This document shows, one piece after another, positions 46,419-57,069 of a stretch of 64,000 nt of DNA. The DNA comes from Hydrogenophaga sp. NFH-34. GTDB taxonomy: Bacteria; Pseudomonadota; Gammaproteobacteria; Burkholderiales; Burkholderiaceae_C. The notes under the pieces were generated by a model. The model saw only the letters and a list, made by a program, of their open reading frames with translations. It had not been told where the DNA came from and did no database searches. The DNA lies in the NCBI RefSeq assembly GCF_021401345.1, contig NZ_JACBGE010000003.1:214483-278482 (forward strand), in the 5' to 3' direction. A program made the translations under genes and the position numbers. Positions within the stretch are counted from its first letter, which is position 1. Each line of letters opens with the position of its first letter.

Positions 46419-47729
46419 ATGAAACTCGTCGACAACAAAGCCACCCTGTCGTTCTCCAACGGCAGCCCCAGCGTCGAATTGCCGGTCTATGCCGGCAACA
46501 TCGGCCCGGACGTCATCGACATCCGCAAGCTGTACGCGCAGACCGGCATGTTCACCTACGACCCCGGCTTCCTGTCGACCGCGTCGTGCCAATCGGCCAT
46601 CACCTACATCGACGGCGACAAGGGTGAACTGCTGTACCGTGGCTACCCCATCGAACAGCTCGCCACCCAGGCGGACTACCTCGACACCTGCTTCCTGCTG
46701 CTCAACGGCGAGTTGCCCAACGAATCGCAGCGCGCCGACTTCCACAAGCTCGTGATCAACCACACCATGGTCAACGAGCAGATGCAGTTCTTCCTGCGGG
46801 GCTTCCGCCGCGATGCCCACCCCATGGCCGTGCTGACCGGTCTGGTGGGTGGCCTCTCGGCCTTCTATCACGACAGCACCGACATCAACAACCCGGAACA
46901 CCGCCACATCGCCGCGATCCGCCTGATCGCCAAGATGCCCACGCTGGTGGCCATGGCCTACAAGTACGGCATCGGCCAGCCCTACATGTACCCGCAAAAC
47001 GACCTGTCGTACGCCGGCAATTTCCTGCGCATGATGTTCGGCACGCCTTGCGAGGAATACCAGGTCAACCCGGTGCTGGAGCGCGCGCTCGACCGCATCT
47101 TCATCCTGCACGCCGACCACGAGCAGAACGCTTCCACCTCCACCGTTCGCCTGTGCGGCTCGTCGGGCACCAACCCGTTCGCCGCCATCGCGGCCGGTGT
47201 GGCCTGCCTGTGGGGCCCCTCGCACGGCGGCGCCAACGAAGCCTGCCTGAACATGCTGGAAGACATCCAGCGTCAGGGCGGTGTCGCCAAGGTCGGCGAG
47301 TTCATGGAAAAGGTCAAGGACAAGAACAGCGGCGTCAAGCTGATGGGCTTTGGCCACCGCGTCTACAAGAACTACGACCCGCGCGCCAAGCTGATGCAGG
47401 AAACCTGCAACGAAGTGCTGACCGAACTGGGCCTGGAAAACGATCCCCTGTTCAAGCTGGCCAAGGAACTGGAAAAGATCGCCCTGGAAGACGACTACTT
47501 CGTGCAGCGCAAGCTCTACCCGAACGTCGATTTCTACTCCGGCATCGTGCAACGCGCCATCGGCATTCCCGTCAGCCTGTTCACCGGCATCTTCGCGCTG
47601 GCCCGCACCGTGGGCTGGATCGCCCAGCTCAACGAAATGCTGGCCGACCCCGAGTACAAGATCGGCCGTCCGCGCCAGCTGTTCACCGGCTCGGTCCGCC
47701 GCGACGTGCCCGCTTCCTTCAAACGCTGA
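46419..47729 (+). CDS. gltA: citrate synthase, type II
   Basis: A 436-residue enzyme condensing acetyl-CoA and oxaloacetate. The active-site segments are [29 protein letters not shown] and [15 protein letters not shown], which supply the catalytic histidines and Asp. Length fits the hexameric, NADH-sensitive type II enzyme. The ATG at 46419 has AAAGGAA upstream. It is the last gene of the sdh unit and ends in a strong terminator. Confidence 0.97.
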   Translation: MKLVDNKATLSFSNGSPSVELPVYAGNIGPDVIDIRKLYAQTGMFTYDPGFLSTASCQSAITYIDGDKGELLYRGYPIEQLATQADYLDTCFLLLNGELPNESQRADFHKLVINHTMVNEQMQFFLRGFRRDAHPMAVLTGLVGGLSAFYHDSTDINNPEHRHIAAIRLIAKMPTLVAMAYKYGIGQPYMYPQNDLSYAGNFLRMMFGTPCEEYQVNPVLERALDRIFILHADHEQNASTSTVRLCGSSGTNPFAAIAAGVACLWGPSHGGANEACLNMLEDIQRQGGVAKVGEFMEKVKDKNSGVKLMGFGHRVYKNYDPRAKLMQETCNEVLTELGLENDPLFKLAKELEKIALEDDYFVQRKLYPNVDFYSGIVQRAIGIPVSLFTGIFALARTVGWIAQLNEMLADPEYKIGRPRQLFTGSVRRDVPASFKR

Positions 47730-47744
47730 TCCGCTTCTGCCCCA

Positions 47745-47774
47745 CAAAACCCGCCGCTGGCGGGTTTTGTTTTT
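47745..47774 (+). terminator. rho-independent terminator of gltA
   Basis: CAAAACCCGCC (47745-47755) pairs with GGCGGGTTTTG (47759-47769): an 11-bp perfect stem with a 3-base loop, followed by five T (47770-47774). It starts 15 bases after the gltA stop. It should end the sdhCDAB-sdhE-gltA transcript. Confidence 0.92.
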
Positions 47775-47862
47775 GCGGGGCCTAACATCGCAAATCACGA
47801 TGGAAAAACAAAATCAAAAGAGGGAAAATCAGTAAAGTCATCTTCAAACGCGATGACTCTCC

Positions 47863-48804
47863 ATGAACACTCCCGACCGCGCCTTCACCCGCCGACTCGA
47901 CCTCACCACACTGCAACTGTTCGTGGCGGTGTGTGAGCGCGGCAGCATCGGCAAAGCCGCTGAGACCGAGTTCATGGCGCCGTCAGCGGTCAGCAAGCGC
48001 CTGTCGGATCTGGAAACCACAGTCGGCACGCCTCTGCTCCGACGCCACGCACGTGGCGTCACCCCCACCCCGGCCGGACAGAGCCTGCTCCACCATGCCC
48101 GTTCGGTGCTGTTCAGCCTGGACAAGATGCAAGGCGAGCTGTCGGAATACGCCCATGGTGTACGCGGCCACGTGCGTGTGCACGCCAACATCTCGGCCAT
48201 CGTGCAGTTTCTGCCAGAAGATCTGGGCGCCTTCATCCGCTCCCACGACGCGATCAAGATCGATCTGGAGGAGCATCTGTCCACCGAGGTGCTGCGCGCG
48301 GTGCAGGAAGGCGCGGCCGACCTGGGTATCTGTCATGTGGGCGAAGACGCGCAGGCCCTGGCTCTGCAGACACGGCCCTACCGCCAGGACCGGCTGGTGC
48401 TCATCGTCCCCGCCACCCACGCTCTGGCCGGGCACTCCGAGCTGCCTTTCGCCGCCAGCCTGGATTGGGACCACGTGGGCCTGCACGCCAACAGCTCGAT
48501 CTACCGCGCCATGCACGAGGCCGCCCTGCGCGAAGGCCGCAGCATCCGCCTGCGCATCCGGGTCACGGGCCTGGACGCCATGTGCCGCATGATCCACAAC
48601 GGCCTCGGCGTCGGCCTGATGCCACAACGCGCGTTCGAGCTCATGCACGGCGTGGGCGAACTGGCCGCCATACCGCTCACCGACACCTGGGCCACGCGCC
48701 GCATCGATCTGGCCGCCCGCGATTTTTCCAGTCTGCCGGTCAGCGCCCGCCTGCTGGTGGACCACCTGTCCGCACGCAGCGCCGACACCACCAGCCCGAC
48801 CTAG
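47863..48804 (+). CDS. LysR family transcriptional regulator upstream of leuC
   Basis: A 313-residue LTTR. The HTH lies near 15-60 ([20 protein letters not shown]...SKRLSDLE) and the effector-binding domain runs from about residue 95. An AT-rich 5' region (47780-47862) precedes it. It is co-directional with leuC, 31 bases further on, and is commonly found here in Comamonadaceae. Regulation of leucine genes is possible but not shown. It is not the classical LeuO type. Confidence 0.88.
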   Translation: MNTPDRAFTRRLDLTTLQLFVAVCERGSIGKAAETEFMAPSAVSKRLSDLETTVGTPLLRRHARGVTPTPAGQSLLHHARSVLFSLDKMQGELSEYAHGVRGHVRVHANISAIVQFLPEDLGAFIRSHDAIKIDLEEHLSTEVLRAVQEGAADLGICHVGEDAQALALQTRPYRQDRLVLIVPATHALAGHSELPFAASLDWDHVGLHANSSIYRAMHEAALREGRSIRLRIRVTGLDAMCRMIHNGLGVGLMPQRAFELMHGVGELAAIPLTDTWATRRIDLAARDFSSLPVSARLLVDHLSARSADTTSPT

Positions 48805-48835
48805 AATTTCAAGCCCCACAGGAGAACCCCGCCCC

Positions 48836-50257
48836 ATGGCACGCACGCTCTACGACAAGATCTGGGACGAACACGTCGTCCACACCGAGGAAGACGGCAC
48901 GTCCATCCTCTACATCGACCGCCACCTGGTGCACGAAGTGACCAGCCCGCAGGCCTTCGAAGGCCTGCGCCAGGCCGGCCGCAAGGTCTGGCGCGTCAGC
49001 TCGATCGTCGCCACCGCCGACCACAACACACCGACCACTGGCTGGGAACGGGGTTACGACGGCATCACCGATCCCATCAGCAAGGAACAGATCACCACGC
49101 TGGACAGCAACATCGCCGAGTTCGGCGCCGCCGCGTTCTTCCCCTTCATGTCCAAACGCCAGGGCATCGTGCACGTGATCGGCCCGGAAAATGGCGCCAC
49201 CCTGCCCGGCATGACCGTGGTCTGTGGCGACTCGCACACCTCCACCCACGGGGCTTTCGGCGCGCTGGCGCACGGCATCGGCACCAGCGAGGTCGAGCAC
49301 GTGATGGCCTCGCAGACGCTGCTGGCCAAGAAGGCGAAGAACATGCTGGTCAAGGTCGAGGGCCAGGTCGCCAAGGGCGTGACCGCGAAGGACATCGTGC
49401 TGGCCATCATCGGCAGGATCGGCACCGCCGGTGGCACCGGCTACACCATCGAGTTCGGCGGCAGCGCCATCCGTTCGCTGAGCATGGAAGGCCGCATGAC
49501 AGTCTGCAACATGGCCATCGAAGGCGGCGCGCGCGCCGGTCTGGTGGCGGTGGACGAAAAGACCATCGAATACGTCAAGGGCCGACCACTGGCACCTACC
49601 GGCGTGGAATGGGACCAGGCCGTCGCCTACTGGAAGACGCTGCACTCCGATGAGGGCGCCCACTTCGACGCCGTGGTCGAGCTGGACGCCGCCCAGATCC
49701 TGCCGCAGGTCACCTGGGGCACCTCGCCCGAAATGGTGCTGGGGGTGGACGCGCGCGTGCCCGACCCCGAGAAAGAAAAGGACGCCAGCAAGCGCGGTGC
49801 CATGGAGCGCGCGCTCACCTACATGGCACTCGAACCCGGCAAGCCGCTGTCCGACATCTTTGTCGACAAGGTCTTCATCGGCTCCTGCACCAACAGCCGC
49901 ATCGAAGACATGCGCGAAGCGGCCGCCGTCGTGAAGAAGCTGGGCCAGAAGGTCGCCAAAAACATCAAGCTGGCCATGGTGGTTCCCGGGTCCGGCCTGG
50001 TGAAGGACCAGGCCGAGCGCGAAGGCCTGCACGAGATCTTCCAGGCCGCCGGCTTCGAGTGGCGCGAGCCGGGTTGTTCGATGTGCCTGGCCATGAACGC
50101 CGACCGGCTGGAGCCGGGCGAGCGCTGCGCCTCCACCAGCAACCGCAACTTCGAAGGCCGCCAGGGCGCCGGTGGCCGCACCCACCTCGTCTCGCCCGCG
50201 ATGGCCGCCGCCGCGGCGATCCACGGCCATTTCATCGACGTGCGCACCATCGCCTGA
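48836..50257 (+). CDS. leuC: 3-isopropylmalate dehydratase large subunit
   Basis: A 473-residue [4Fe-4S] subunit of isopropylmalate isomerase, which acts with LeuD in leucine biosynthesis. The cluster cysteines lie in [11 protein letters not shown] at about 347-357 and GCSMCLAMN at about 412-420, and the substrate-site [14 protein letters not shown] near 131-144. The small lipoprotein gene, rather than leuD, follows directly. The ATG at 48836 is the standard LeuC start. Confidence 0.98.
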   Translation: MARTLYDKIWDEHVVHTEEDGTSILYIDRHLVHEVTSPQAFEGLRQAGRKVWRVSSIVATADHNTPTTGWERGYDGITDPISKEQITTLDSNIAEFGAAAFFPFMSKRQGIVHVIGPENGATLPGMTVVCGDSHTSTHGAFGALAHGIGTSEVEHVMASQTLLAKKAKNMLVKVEGQVAKGVTAKDIVLAIIGRIGTAGGTGYTIEFGGSAIRSLSMEGRMTVCNMAIEGGARAGLVAVDEKTIEYVKGRPLAPTGVEWDQAVAYWKTLHSDEGAHFDAVVELDAAQILPQVTWGTSPEMVLGVDARVPDPEKEKDASKRGAMERALTYMALEPGKPLSDIFVDKVFIGSCTNSRIEDMREAAAVVKKLGQKVAKNIKLAMVVPGSGLVKDQAEREGLHEIFQAAGFEWREPGCSMCLAMNADRLEPGERCASTSNRNFEGRQGAGGRTHLVSPAMAAAAAIHGHFIDVRTIA

Positions 50258-50292
50258 GTTTTCACCCTGAACCCTTTGCCAGGAGTCATCCC

Positions 50293-50586
50293 ATGCCCAC
50301 GCTCAAGCCCGTCGCCTACCTGATCGCCGCCGCCACGCTGGCCGCGTTGGCCGCCTGCAGCAGCCACACCGTGCAAGGCGTCAAACACGACGCGCACGTC
50401 GTCAAGGACAAGGCCGTCGAAGTCAAGGACAAGGTGGTCGACAAGGCCATTGAGGTCAAAGACGTTGTGGTCGACACCGCCGTCGAGGTCAAGGACAAGG
50501 CCGTGGAAGGCGGCAAAGCGGCCGGCCAAGCGGTCGGCTCCGGGCTGGAGAAAGCCGGCGACGCCGTCAAGGGCGCGACCAACTGA
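50293..50586 (+). CDS. small lipoprotein with LEA-like 11-mer repeats
   Basis: A 97-residue predicted lipoprotein. The signal peptide [18 protein letters not shown] ends in lipobox LAAC with Cys22, and Ser follows, which suggests outer-membrane sorting. The mature part repeats an 11-residue unit: [33 protein letters not shown]. This periodicity, rich in Lys, Asp, Glu and Val, resembles group 3 LEA (late embryogenesis abundant) proteins. It would form an amphipathic helix or a disordered tether. It has AGGAGT before the ATG and sits between leuC and leuD, 11 bases before leuD. The function in this operon is unknown. Confidence 0.8.
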   Translation: MPTLKPVAYLIAAATLAALAACSSHTVQGVKHDAHVVKDKAVEVKDKVVDKAIEVKDVVVDTAVEVKDKAVEGGKAAGQAVGSGLEKAGDAVKGATN

Positions 50587-50597
50587 ACACCATCACC

Positions 50598-51245
50598 ATG
50601 CAGACATTCACCATTCACCAGGGCCTCGTGGCCCCCATGGACCGCGAGAACGTCGACACCGACGCGATCATTCCCAAGCAGTTTCTCAAGTCGATCCGCA
50701 AGACGGGCTTCGGCCCCAACCTGTTCGACGAGTGGCGCTACCTGGACCAGCCGGGCGAGCCCGGTGTGCCGGAAAGTGCGCGCAAGCCCAACCCGGACTT
50801 CGTGCTGAACCAGCCGCGCTACAAAGGTGCGTCGGTGCTGATCACGCGCCGCAACTTCGGCTGCGGCTCCAGCCGCGAACACGCCCCCTGGGCTATCGAC
50901 CAGTATGGCTTTCGCGCCATCATCGCGCCCAGCTACGCCGACATCTTCTTCAACAACTGCTTCAAGAACGGCCTGCTGCCCATCGTGCTGAGCGAAGCGC
51001 AGGTGGACCAGTTGTTCAACGAAGTGTTCGCCTTCCCCGGCTATCAGCTGACCATCGACCTGGAGCGCCAGGTCATCGTCAAGCCGCAGGGTGAAGAGAT
51101 TCCCTTCGAGGTCAACGCCTTCCGCAAGTACTGCCTGATCAACGGGCTGGACGACATCGGCCTGACGCTGCGCCACAAGGACAAGATCGAGGCGTTCGAG
51201 AAAGTGCGCCTGGCGACCAAGCCCTGGCTCGCGCACACCATGTAA
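50598..51245 (+). CDS. leuD: 3-isopropylmalate dehydratase small subunit
   Basis: A 215-residue swivel-domain partner of LeuC. The conserved [18 protein letters not shown] near the N-terminus and the [15 protein letters not shown] loop, which binds substrate, are present. Length matches E. coli LeuD (201 residues). It follows the LEA-like lipoprotein gene by 11 bases. Confidence 0.97.
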   Translation: MQTFTIHQGLVAPMDRENVDTDAIIPKQFLKSIRKTGFGPNLFDEWRYLDQPGEPGVPESARKPNPDFVLNQPRYKGASVLITRRNFGCGSSREHAPWAIDQYGFRAIIAPSYADIFFNNCFKNGLLPIVLSEAQVDQLFNEVFAFPGYQLTIDLERQVIVKPQGEEIPFEVNAFRKYCLINGLDDIGLTLRHKDKIEAFEKVRLATKPWLAHTM

Positions 51246-51250
51246 ACAGA

Positions 51251-51330
51251 CCCACCCCCGCGCCGCCTGCGGCGTCACCCCCTCAAGGGGGCGTTGCCAG
51301 TGGCCCGGCAAAGCCGGTTCCACGGCAACG
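51251..51330. repeat. three-hairpin GC-rich intergenic element between leuD and leuB
   Basis: Three stems lie in a row: CGCCGC/GCGGCG with a 2-base loop (51261-51274), CCCCC/GGGGG with loop TCAA (51278-51291), and a longer imperfect hairpin (51293-51329) whose outer stem is GTTGC/GCAAC and inner stem CGGC/GCCG. The C5TCAAG5 unit resembles GC-rich intergenic repeats I associate with Comamonadaceae genomes. It may end or attenuate the leuCD transcript before leuB. Confidence 0.5.
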
Positions 51331-51353
51331 TCGAACACACCACCCCAATCTGA

Positions 51354-52433
<1,080 letters not shown>

Positions 52434-52438
52434 TCTGC

Positions 52439-52480
52439 CGGGGGTTGAGGGCGCTGTGCTTGCAGCGACCTCAACCCCCG
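52439..52480. terminator. long stem-loop between leuB and the DUF1304 gene
   Basis: CGGGGGTTGAGG (52439-52450) pairs perfectly with CCTCAACCCCCG (52469-52480). After one G/A mismatch the stem continues with CGCTG/CAGCG around a 6-base loop. It lies between convergent genes (leuB stop 52433, DUF1304 stop 52485) and can serve both strands. No U-tract follows. Confidence 0.65.
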
Positions 52481-52484
52481 AGAT

Positions 52485-52844
52485 TCATCGGGCCAGAGCC
52501 AGCAGCAAAAGGCCCATACCCGCCGGCAAGGCCTGCACAAACAGGATGCGCCGGCTCGCCGTGGCTGCCCCATACAAGCCCGCTACCAGCACGCAGAGCA
52601 GGAAAAAGACCTGTACCGCCTGGCCCTGTGCGCCCTGCCACAACCCCCAGAACAACCCAGCCGCCAAGAAGCCGTTGTAAAGCCCCTGGTTGGCCGCGAG
52701 CACCTTGGTCGCTGCAGCAAACTCGGGTTGCAGGCCGAAGGCCTTCATGCCCCGCGGCTTGTCCCAGAAGAACATCTCCAGCACGAGGATGTAAACGTGG
52801 ATCAGGGCGACCAGCAGGACGACCCCTTGGGCAGCAAGGTACAT
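52485..52844 (-). CDS. DUF1304 family membrane protein
   Basis: A 119-residue protein with four membrane segments (about 4-23, 46-65, 72-91, 97-116). The DUF1304 pattern is seen at the N-terminus (HVYILVLEMFFWDKPRG) and in ANQGLYNGFLAAGLFW. The family is uncharacterised; a role as a small transporter or envelope protein has been suggested only by topology. It is convergent with leuB and divergent from the asd leader. Confidence 0.88.
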   Translation of the reverse strand: MYLAAQGVVLLVALIHVYILVLEMFFWDKPRGMKAFGLQPEFAAATKVLAANQGLYNGFLAAGLFWGLWQGAQGQAVQVFFLLCVLVAGLYGAATASRRILFVQALPAGMGLLLLALAR

Positions 52845-52962
52845 GGAACGGTTTTCCTAGGAAGACGGACCGCCATCGTACCGCTCCCTCGCCACAAACG
52901 CAGGGCTCGGTGTGGCCCGTCACGTCAACCGCACAACAGGCGGATTCCGCTACAATTCCGGC

Positions 52963-53064
52963 ATGTTTGCCACCCGCCGGTTCCCCCTGAACAACGCCCT
53001 CGTCGCCAAGACGGGCGTGGCTGCGCGCGCAATCTCCACCAAAACCACGACCATTAAGGGCTGA
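52963..53064 (+). CDS. candidate leader peptide of asd
   Basis: A 33-residue reading frame, MFATRRFPLNNALVAKTG...ISTKTTTIKG-stop, preceded by a -10-like TACAAT (52951-52956) that would place the transcript start at about the ATG itself, so it may be leaderless. The end of the peptide is Thr/Lys/Ile-rich (STKTTTIKG), much like the Thr/Ile run of E. coli ThrL. asd, 97 bases downstream, makes the precursor of Thr, Lys, Met and Ile. The run of regulatory codons just before the stop, and the pairing options described at 53074-53111, suggest attenuation. No similar case is cited here. Confidence 0.45.
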   Translation: MFATRRFPLNNALVAKTGVAARAISTKTTTIKG

Positions 53065-53073
53065 CCCAGCTCC

Positions 53074-53111
53074 GGATCGTCGTGCGCCCTCCCCGGCCGG
53101 ACGAGCCGGGG
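53074..53111 (+). promoter_or_regulatory. alternative RNA pairings in the asd leader, candidate attenuator
   Basis: CCCCGGC (53091-53097) pairs with GCCGGGG (53105-53111). Alternatively GGATCGTC (53074-53081) pairs with GACGAGCC (53100-53107), 7 of 8 positions. The two pairings share bases 53105-53107 and exclude each other. No U-run follows the GC stem, so control could be rho-dependent or translational rather than intrinsic termination. Confidence 0.35.
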
Positions 53112-53161
53112 CAAGTCGGTCCGGTTGTGACCTGTTTCTTCACTTGAAAGGGCGTTAGTAA

Positions 53162-54292
53162 ATGAGCAAGTTGGTTGGTCTGGTCGGCTGGCGCGGCATG
53201 GTCGGCTCCGTATTGATGGATCGCATGGTCGAAGAAAACGATTTCGACCTCATCGAACCGCTGTTTTTCTCCACCTCGAACGCCGGCGGCCAAGCCCCGG
53301 CCATGGCCAAGAACGAGGCCACTCTGCAGGACGCGAACGACATCGCCGCCCTCCAGCGTTGCGACATCATCGTCACCTGCCAGGGCGGTGACTACACCAA
53401 CGAGGTCTACCCCAAGCTGCGTGCCACCGGCTGGAAGGGCCACTGGATCGATGCGGCCTCCGCCCTGCGCATGGAAAAGAACGCAGTCATCGTGCTTGAC
53501 CCGGTCAACATGCCAGTGATCAAGAACGCCCTGGCCCAAGGCGGCAAGGACTGGATCGGCGGCAACTGCACCGTCTCTTGCATGCTGATGGGCGTGGGCG
53601 CGTTGTACAAGGCTGGCTTGGTCGAGTGGATGTCCACCCAGACCTACCAGGCCGCATCGGGCGGTGGCGCCCAGCACATGCGCGAGCTGCTCACGCAATA
53701 CGGCACGTTGAACGCCGAGGTGAAGGCCCTGCTGGACAATCCCAAGAGTGCCATCCTCGAAATCGACCGCAAGGTCATTGCCAAGCAGCGCAGCCTCAGC
53801 AGCACCGAGACCGCCAACTTCGGCGTACCGCTGGGTGGCAGCCTGATTCCCTGGATCGACAAGGACTTGGGCAACGGCATGTCCAAGGAAGAATGGAAGG
53901 GCATGGCCGAAACCAACAAGATCCTGGGTCTGGGCGAGGACTTCGGTTCGGCGCCGATCCCGGTCGACGGTTTCTGCGTCCGTGTCGGTGCCATGCGATG
54001 CCACAGCCAGGCCCTGACGTTCAAGCTCAAGAAGGATGTGCCGGTGGCCGATATCGAAGCCATGATCGCCGCCGACAACCCGTGGGCCAAGGTGGTGCCG
54101 AATACCCGGGAAGCGACTGTCAAGGATCTGACACCGGTCGCCGTGACCGGCACGATGAGCATTCCGGTCGGCCGTATCCGCAAGCTGGCGATGGGGCCCG
54201 AGTACGTGGGGGCCTTTACCATCGGCGACCAGTTGCTCTGGGGAGCTGCCGAGCCTTTGCGCCGCATGTTGCGCATCCTGCTTGAGGCCTGA
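53162..54292 (+). CDS. asd: aspartate-semialdehyde dehydrogenase
   Basis: A 376-residue NADPH-dependent enzyme converting aspartyl-phosphate to aspartate semialdehyde. The NADP motif is [18 protein letters not shown] at 5-22; the catalytic Cys136 lies in GGNCTVSCM, and [12 protein letters not shown] follows. Length and start match E. coli Asd (367 residues). An AAAGGGCG ribosome site lies 11 bases before the ATG. It is preceded by the leader region at 52963-53111. Confidence 0.97.
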   Translation: MSKLVGLVGWRGMVGSVLMDRMVEENDFDLIEPLFFSTSNAGGQAPAMAKNEATLQDANDIAALQRCDIIVTCQGGDYTNEVYPKLRATGWKGHWIDAASALRMEKNAVIVLDPVNMPVIKNALAQGGKDWIGGNCTVSCMLMGVGALYKAGLVEWMSTQTYQAASGGGAQHMRELLTQYGTLNAEVKALLDNPKSAILEIDRKVIAKQRSLSSTETANFGVPLGGSLIPWIDKDLGNGMSKEEWKGMAETNKILGLGEDFGSAPIPVDGFCVRVGAMRCHSQALTFKLKKDVPVADIEAMIAADNPWAKVVPNTREATVKDLTPVAVTGTMSIPVGRIRKLAMGPEYVGAFTIGDQLLWGAAEPLRRMLRILLEA

Positions 54293-54313
54293 ACCGCCCT
54301 CTTGCGCTGTATC

Positions 54314-54341
54314 GGCAAAGTCGGGACCACCCGGCTTTGTC
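54314..54341 (+). terminator. hairpin after asd, candidate terminator
   Basis: GGCAAAGTCGGG (54314-54325) pairs with CCCGGCTTTGTC (54330-54341): 12 bp, two of them G-T pairs, around loop ACCA, 22 bases after the asd stop. No U-run follows. It probably separates asd from fimV. Confidence 0.5.
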
Positions 54342-54420
54342 GTTACAGAACCACAGGAAAGTCACGTTCAGAAGCGAGGCCGGAAACTCAAGCGGTTTCT
54401 CAGCTTGTCACCGTAATGCG

Positions 54421-54449
54421 TTGATGTTATGGTCAATTCACGGTATATA
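54421..54449 (+). promoter_or_regulatory. sigma-70-like promoter of fimV
   Basis: TTGATG at 54421-54426, a 17-base spacer, and TATATA at 54444-54449. The predicted transcript start is near 54456. The GAGG at 54455-54458 lies 5 bases before a GTG at 54464. Confidence 0.6.
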
Positions 54450-54463
54450 ACGTCGAGGTTTCT

Positions 54464-57049
54464 GTGCCCATCATGACCCGTTCAACCCCATCCCTGCCTG
54501 CCGGGTCCCAGCCTATGTCCGGTTCGAGTGGTCTTGCCCGGTTGCATGCGGTGGCCACGGCGGTGATTCTGGGCACCACCCTTTTGCAGCCACTGGACGC
54601 CCAAGCTCTGGCCTTGGGCCGCATCGCTGTGCAATCGGCATTGGGCGAGCCGCTGCGCGCCGAGGTCGACGTTCCCGAAATCAACGCCGAAGAGGCGTCC
54701 AGCCTGCGTGTCCAGTTGGCGCCCAGCGATGCCTTCAGGGCCGCAGGCATGGAAATCAGCGCCGCCCTGGCCGACCTGCAAATCAGCCTGCAGCGTCGCC
54801 CCGATGGTCGCGCCTATCTGCGCCTGCACACCAGCCGCCCCGTGAACGAGCCCTTCATGGACCTCATTCTGGAAGCCCAGTGGGCCAGCGGTCGGCTGGT
54901 GCGCGACTACACCCTGCTGTTCGACCCCCCGAATCTCCGTCCTGCCCCGGCGCCGGCCCCAATGCCGCCGAGCGTGACGCTGCCGCCCGCTTCTGCTCCT
55001 GCGCCGACGCACTCCCCGGCCACCCAGCCAGCGACACCGACCGTCAGGCCCCCAGTCCCTACGCCGCAACCGGCTGAACGTGCGGCAGCAACACCGCCAG
55101 CGCCAGTGGCCGCCCAGGCAGCACAAGTGCGCGTGAAGCCCGGGGATACCGCCGGACGCATCGCCAACGCGAACCGTTCGGACGGCGTCTCGCTGGACCA
55201 GATGCTGGTCGCCATGCTCCGCGCCAACCCCAATGCGTTCATCGGGGGCAACGTGAACCGCGTGCGTGCTGGCGCCGTGCTCGACATGCCGGACGCGAGC
55301 ACTGCCGGATCGGTTCCGCAGCCGGAAGCCCGTCAGATCATTGCGGCGCAGAGCCGGGACTTCAACGAGTTCCGCCGTCGCGTGGCCCAAACCGTGCCCC
55401 AGGCCAGCGTGGCAACAGCCGACCGCCAAGCGAGCGGCCGCATTGAAGCCGAAGTCCGTGAAACCCAGCCGGCAGCGCCCACCCAGGACAAGCTGACGCT
55501 GAGCAAGCCTCAATCGCCTGCGGCCTCGGCACCTGAGGCCAAGATCGCCGAAGAGCGCCAGAGCCAGGACAGCGCCACCCGGGTCGCGGAACTGTCGCGC
55601 AACGTGGAAGAGCTCGCCAAGCTCAATGCCGTAACGCCGCCTGCGGCACCGGCGACCGCCGCGACCGAGCCCACCCCAGCGCCCCCTGCCCAGACCGAGG
55701 CACCCGCAGCAGCGGAGCCCACCGACACGCCGACGGCACCGGCACCTGCTGCAGCCGCCCCCGAACCGGCGCCAGCCCCTGCGGCTGCGGTGCCGACACC
55801 AGCGCCCAAAGCACCACCGCCGGCGGCCGAACCCTCGTTCCTGTCGCAATTGACCGAAAATCCCTTGGTTCTGCCCGGTGCAGCCTTGCTGCTGGCTTTG
55901 CTGGCGGGGCTCGGTGTGTACAAAGCGCGCCAGCGCAAGAAGGCCGCGGCCGTCGACAGTTCCTTCCTTGAAAGCCGTTTGCAGCCCGATTCGTTCTTCG
56001 GCTCCAGCGGCGGTCAACGCATTGACACCGCGGAGGCCACCGCGTCCGGCTCTTCGATGGTGTATTCACCCAGCCAGCTGGATGCGGCGGGCGATGTCGA
56101 CCCGGTCGCTGAAGCCGATGTCTACCTCGCCTACGGGCGCGACCTGCAAGCCGAAGAAATCCTCAAAGAAGCCATGCGCGCCACGCCCACCCGTGTGGCC
56201 ATCCATGGCAAGCTGCTGGAGATTTACGCCAAACGCCGCGACGCCCGTGCGTTTGAAGTCGTGGCCAACGAAGCGTTTGCACTGACACAGGGCCAAGGCC
56301 CCGAGTGGGAACACGCCTGCGAACTCGGGCGCGAACTCGATCCGGCCAACACCCTCTACCAGCCCGGCGGCCAGCCCGTCAGCAAGGTCGCCGTCAACTC
56401 CGAGGGCGCGATCGCCAACAACACCATCCCGTTCGGTGCCAGCACCCTGATGCAGAACGCGAGCGATGCCGGCGGGGCCGACGATGCCGACCTCCCGCTG
56501 GATCTGGACCTCGACCTGGACCTGGATATGGGCGGCGCGCCCGCCCCGGCGCCATCGACCAACTTCACCAACGCCCACCCCGCCGTTTCCGGCATGGCCG
56601 ATCTCGACCAGACCGCCGAGCTGACGCAGGACCCGCCGTCGCGCCTGGGCCCCGCCTCCATGCCCATGGACTTCGACCTCGACTTCCCGTCGGAACCCGT
56701 ACCGCTGGACCAACCACCGTCGGCACCCAAGGCAACCTCCGTCGACACGCAGTTGCCCGATCTGAGCTTCGACGAGCCGACACCGCTGGCTGCGGCCACA
56801 CCGGCACCGGCCGACATGCTCTCGTTCGATCTGAACGACATCAACCTGGATCTCGGCGAAAAGGCGCCCGAGCCGCAGCCCATGGGCCTCACCGAAGAGA
56901 ACCCGCTGGAAACCAAGCTGTCGCTGGCCGAAGAGTTCCGTGCCATCGGTGATCTGGAAGGCGCCCGTTCGCTGGCCGAAGAGGTGCTGGCTGAAGCCAC
57001 CGGCACGCTCAAGACCAAGGCCAGCGCCTTCCTCGCGGACCTGACCTGA
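54464..57049 (+). CDS. fimV: FimV/HubP-type polar landmark protein
   Basis: An 861-residue protein. A signal peptide (ending LDAQALA) is followed by the FimV N-terminal domain (about 45-150: LGRIAVQSALGEPLRAEVDV). Pro/Ala-rich linkers enclose a LysM-like peptidoglycan-binding domain (about 222-280: VRVKPGDTAGRIANANR). A single membrane segment lies near 465-485 (LVLPGAALLLALLAGLGVY). The cytoplasmic part has TPR-like helices, an Asp/Leu run near residue 679 (DLPLDLDLDLDLDM), and the conserved FimV C-terminal motif (EEFRAIGDLEGARSLAEEV). It organises the pole for type IV pili or chemotaxis. GTG at 54464 is preferred over ATG at 54473 because of ribosome-site spacing. Confidence 0.92.
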   Translation: MPIMTRSTPSLPAGSQPMSGSSGLARLHAVATAVILGTTLLQPLDAQALALGRIAVQSALGEPLRAEVDVPEINAEEASSLRVQLAPSDAFRAAGMEISAALADLQISLQRRPDGRAYLRLHTSRPVNEPFMDLILEAQWASGRLVRDYTLLFDPPNLRPAPAPAPMPPSVTLPPASAPAPTHSPATQPATPTVRPPVPTPQPAERAAATPPAPVAAQAAQVRVKPGDTAGRIANANRSDGVSLDQMLVAMLRANPNAFIGGNVNRVRAGAVLDMPDASTAGSVPQPEARQIIAAQSRDFNEFRRRVAQTVPQASVATADRQASGRIEAEVRETQPAAPTQDKLTLSKPQSPAASAPEAKIAEERQSQDSATRVAELSRNVEELAKLNAVTPPAAPATAATEPTPAPPAQTEAPAAAEPTDTPTAPAPAAAAPEPAPAPAAAVPTPAPKAPPPAAEPSFLSQLTENPLVLPGAALLLALLAGLGVYKARQRKKAAAVDSSFLESRLQPDSFFGSSGGQRIDTAEATASGSSMVYSPSQLDAAGDVDPVAEADVYLAYGRDLQAEEILKEAMRATPTRVAIHGKLLEIYAKRRDARAFEVVANEAFALTQGQGPEWEHACELGRELDPANTLYQPGGQPVSKVAVNSEGAIANNTIPFGASTLMQNASDAGGADDADLPLDLDLDLDLDMGGAPAPAPSTNFTNAHPAVSGMADLDQTAELTQDPPSRLGPASMPMDFDLDFPSEPVPLDQPPSAPKATSVDTQLPDLSFDEPTPLAAATPAPADMLSFDLNDINLDLGEKAPEPQPMGLTEENPLETKLSLAEEFRAIGDLEGARSLAEEVLAEATGTLKTKASAFLADLT

Positions 57050-57069
57050 TCCCGCGCCCGACACGGCCC

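Noticed and set aside
54482..56017. A 511-codon minus-strand frame opposite fimV.
   Set aside because: Gly/Arg/Cys-rich mirror of the Pro/Ala-rich FimV linker. There is no ribosome site, promoter or domain.
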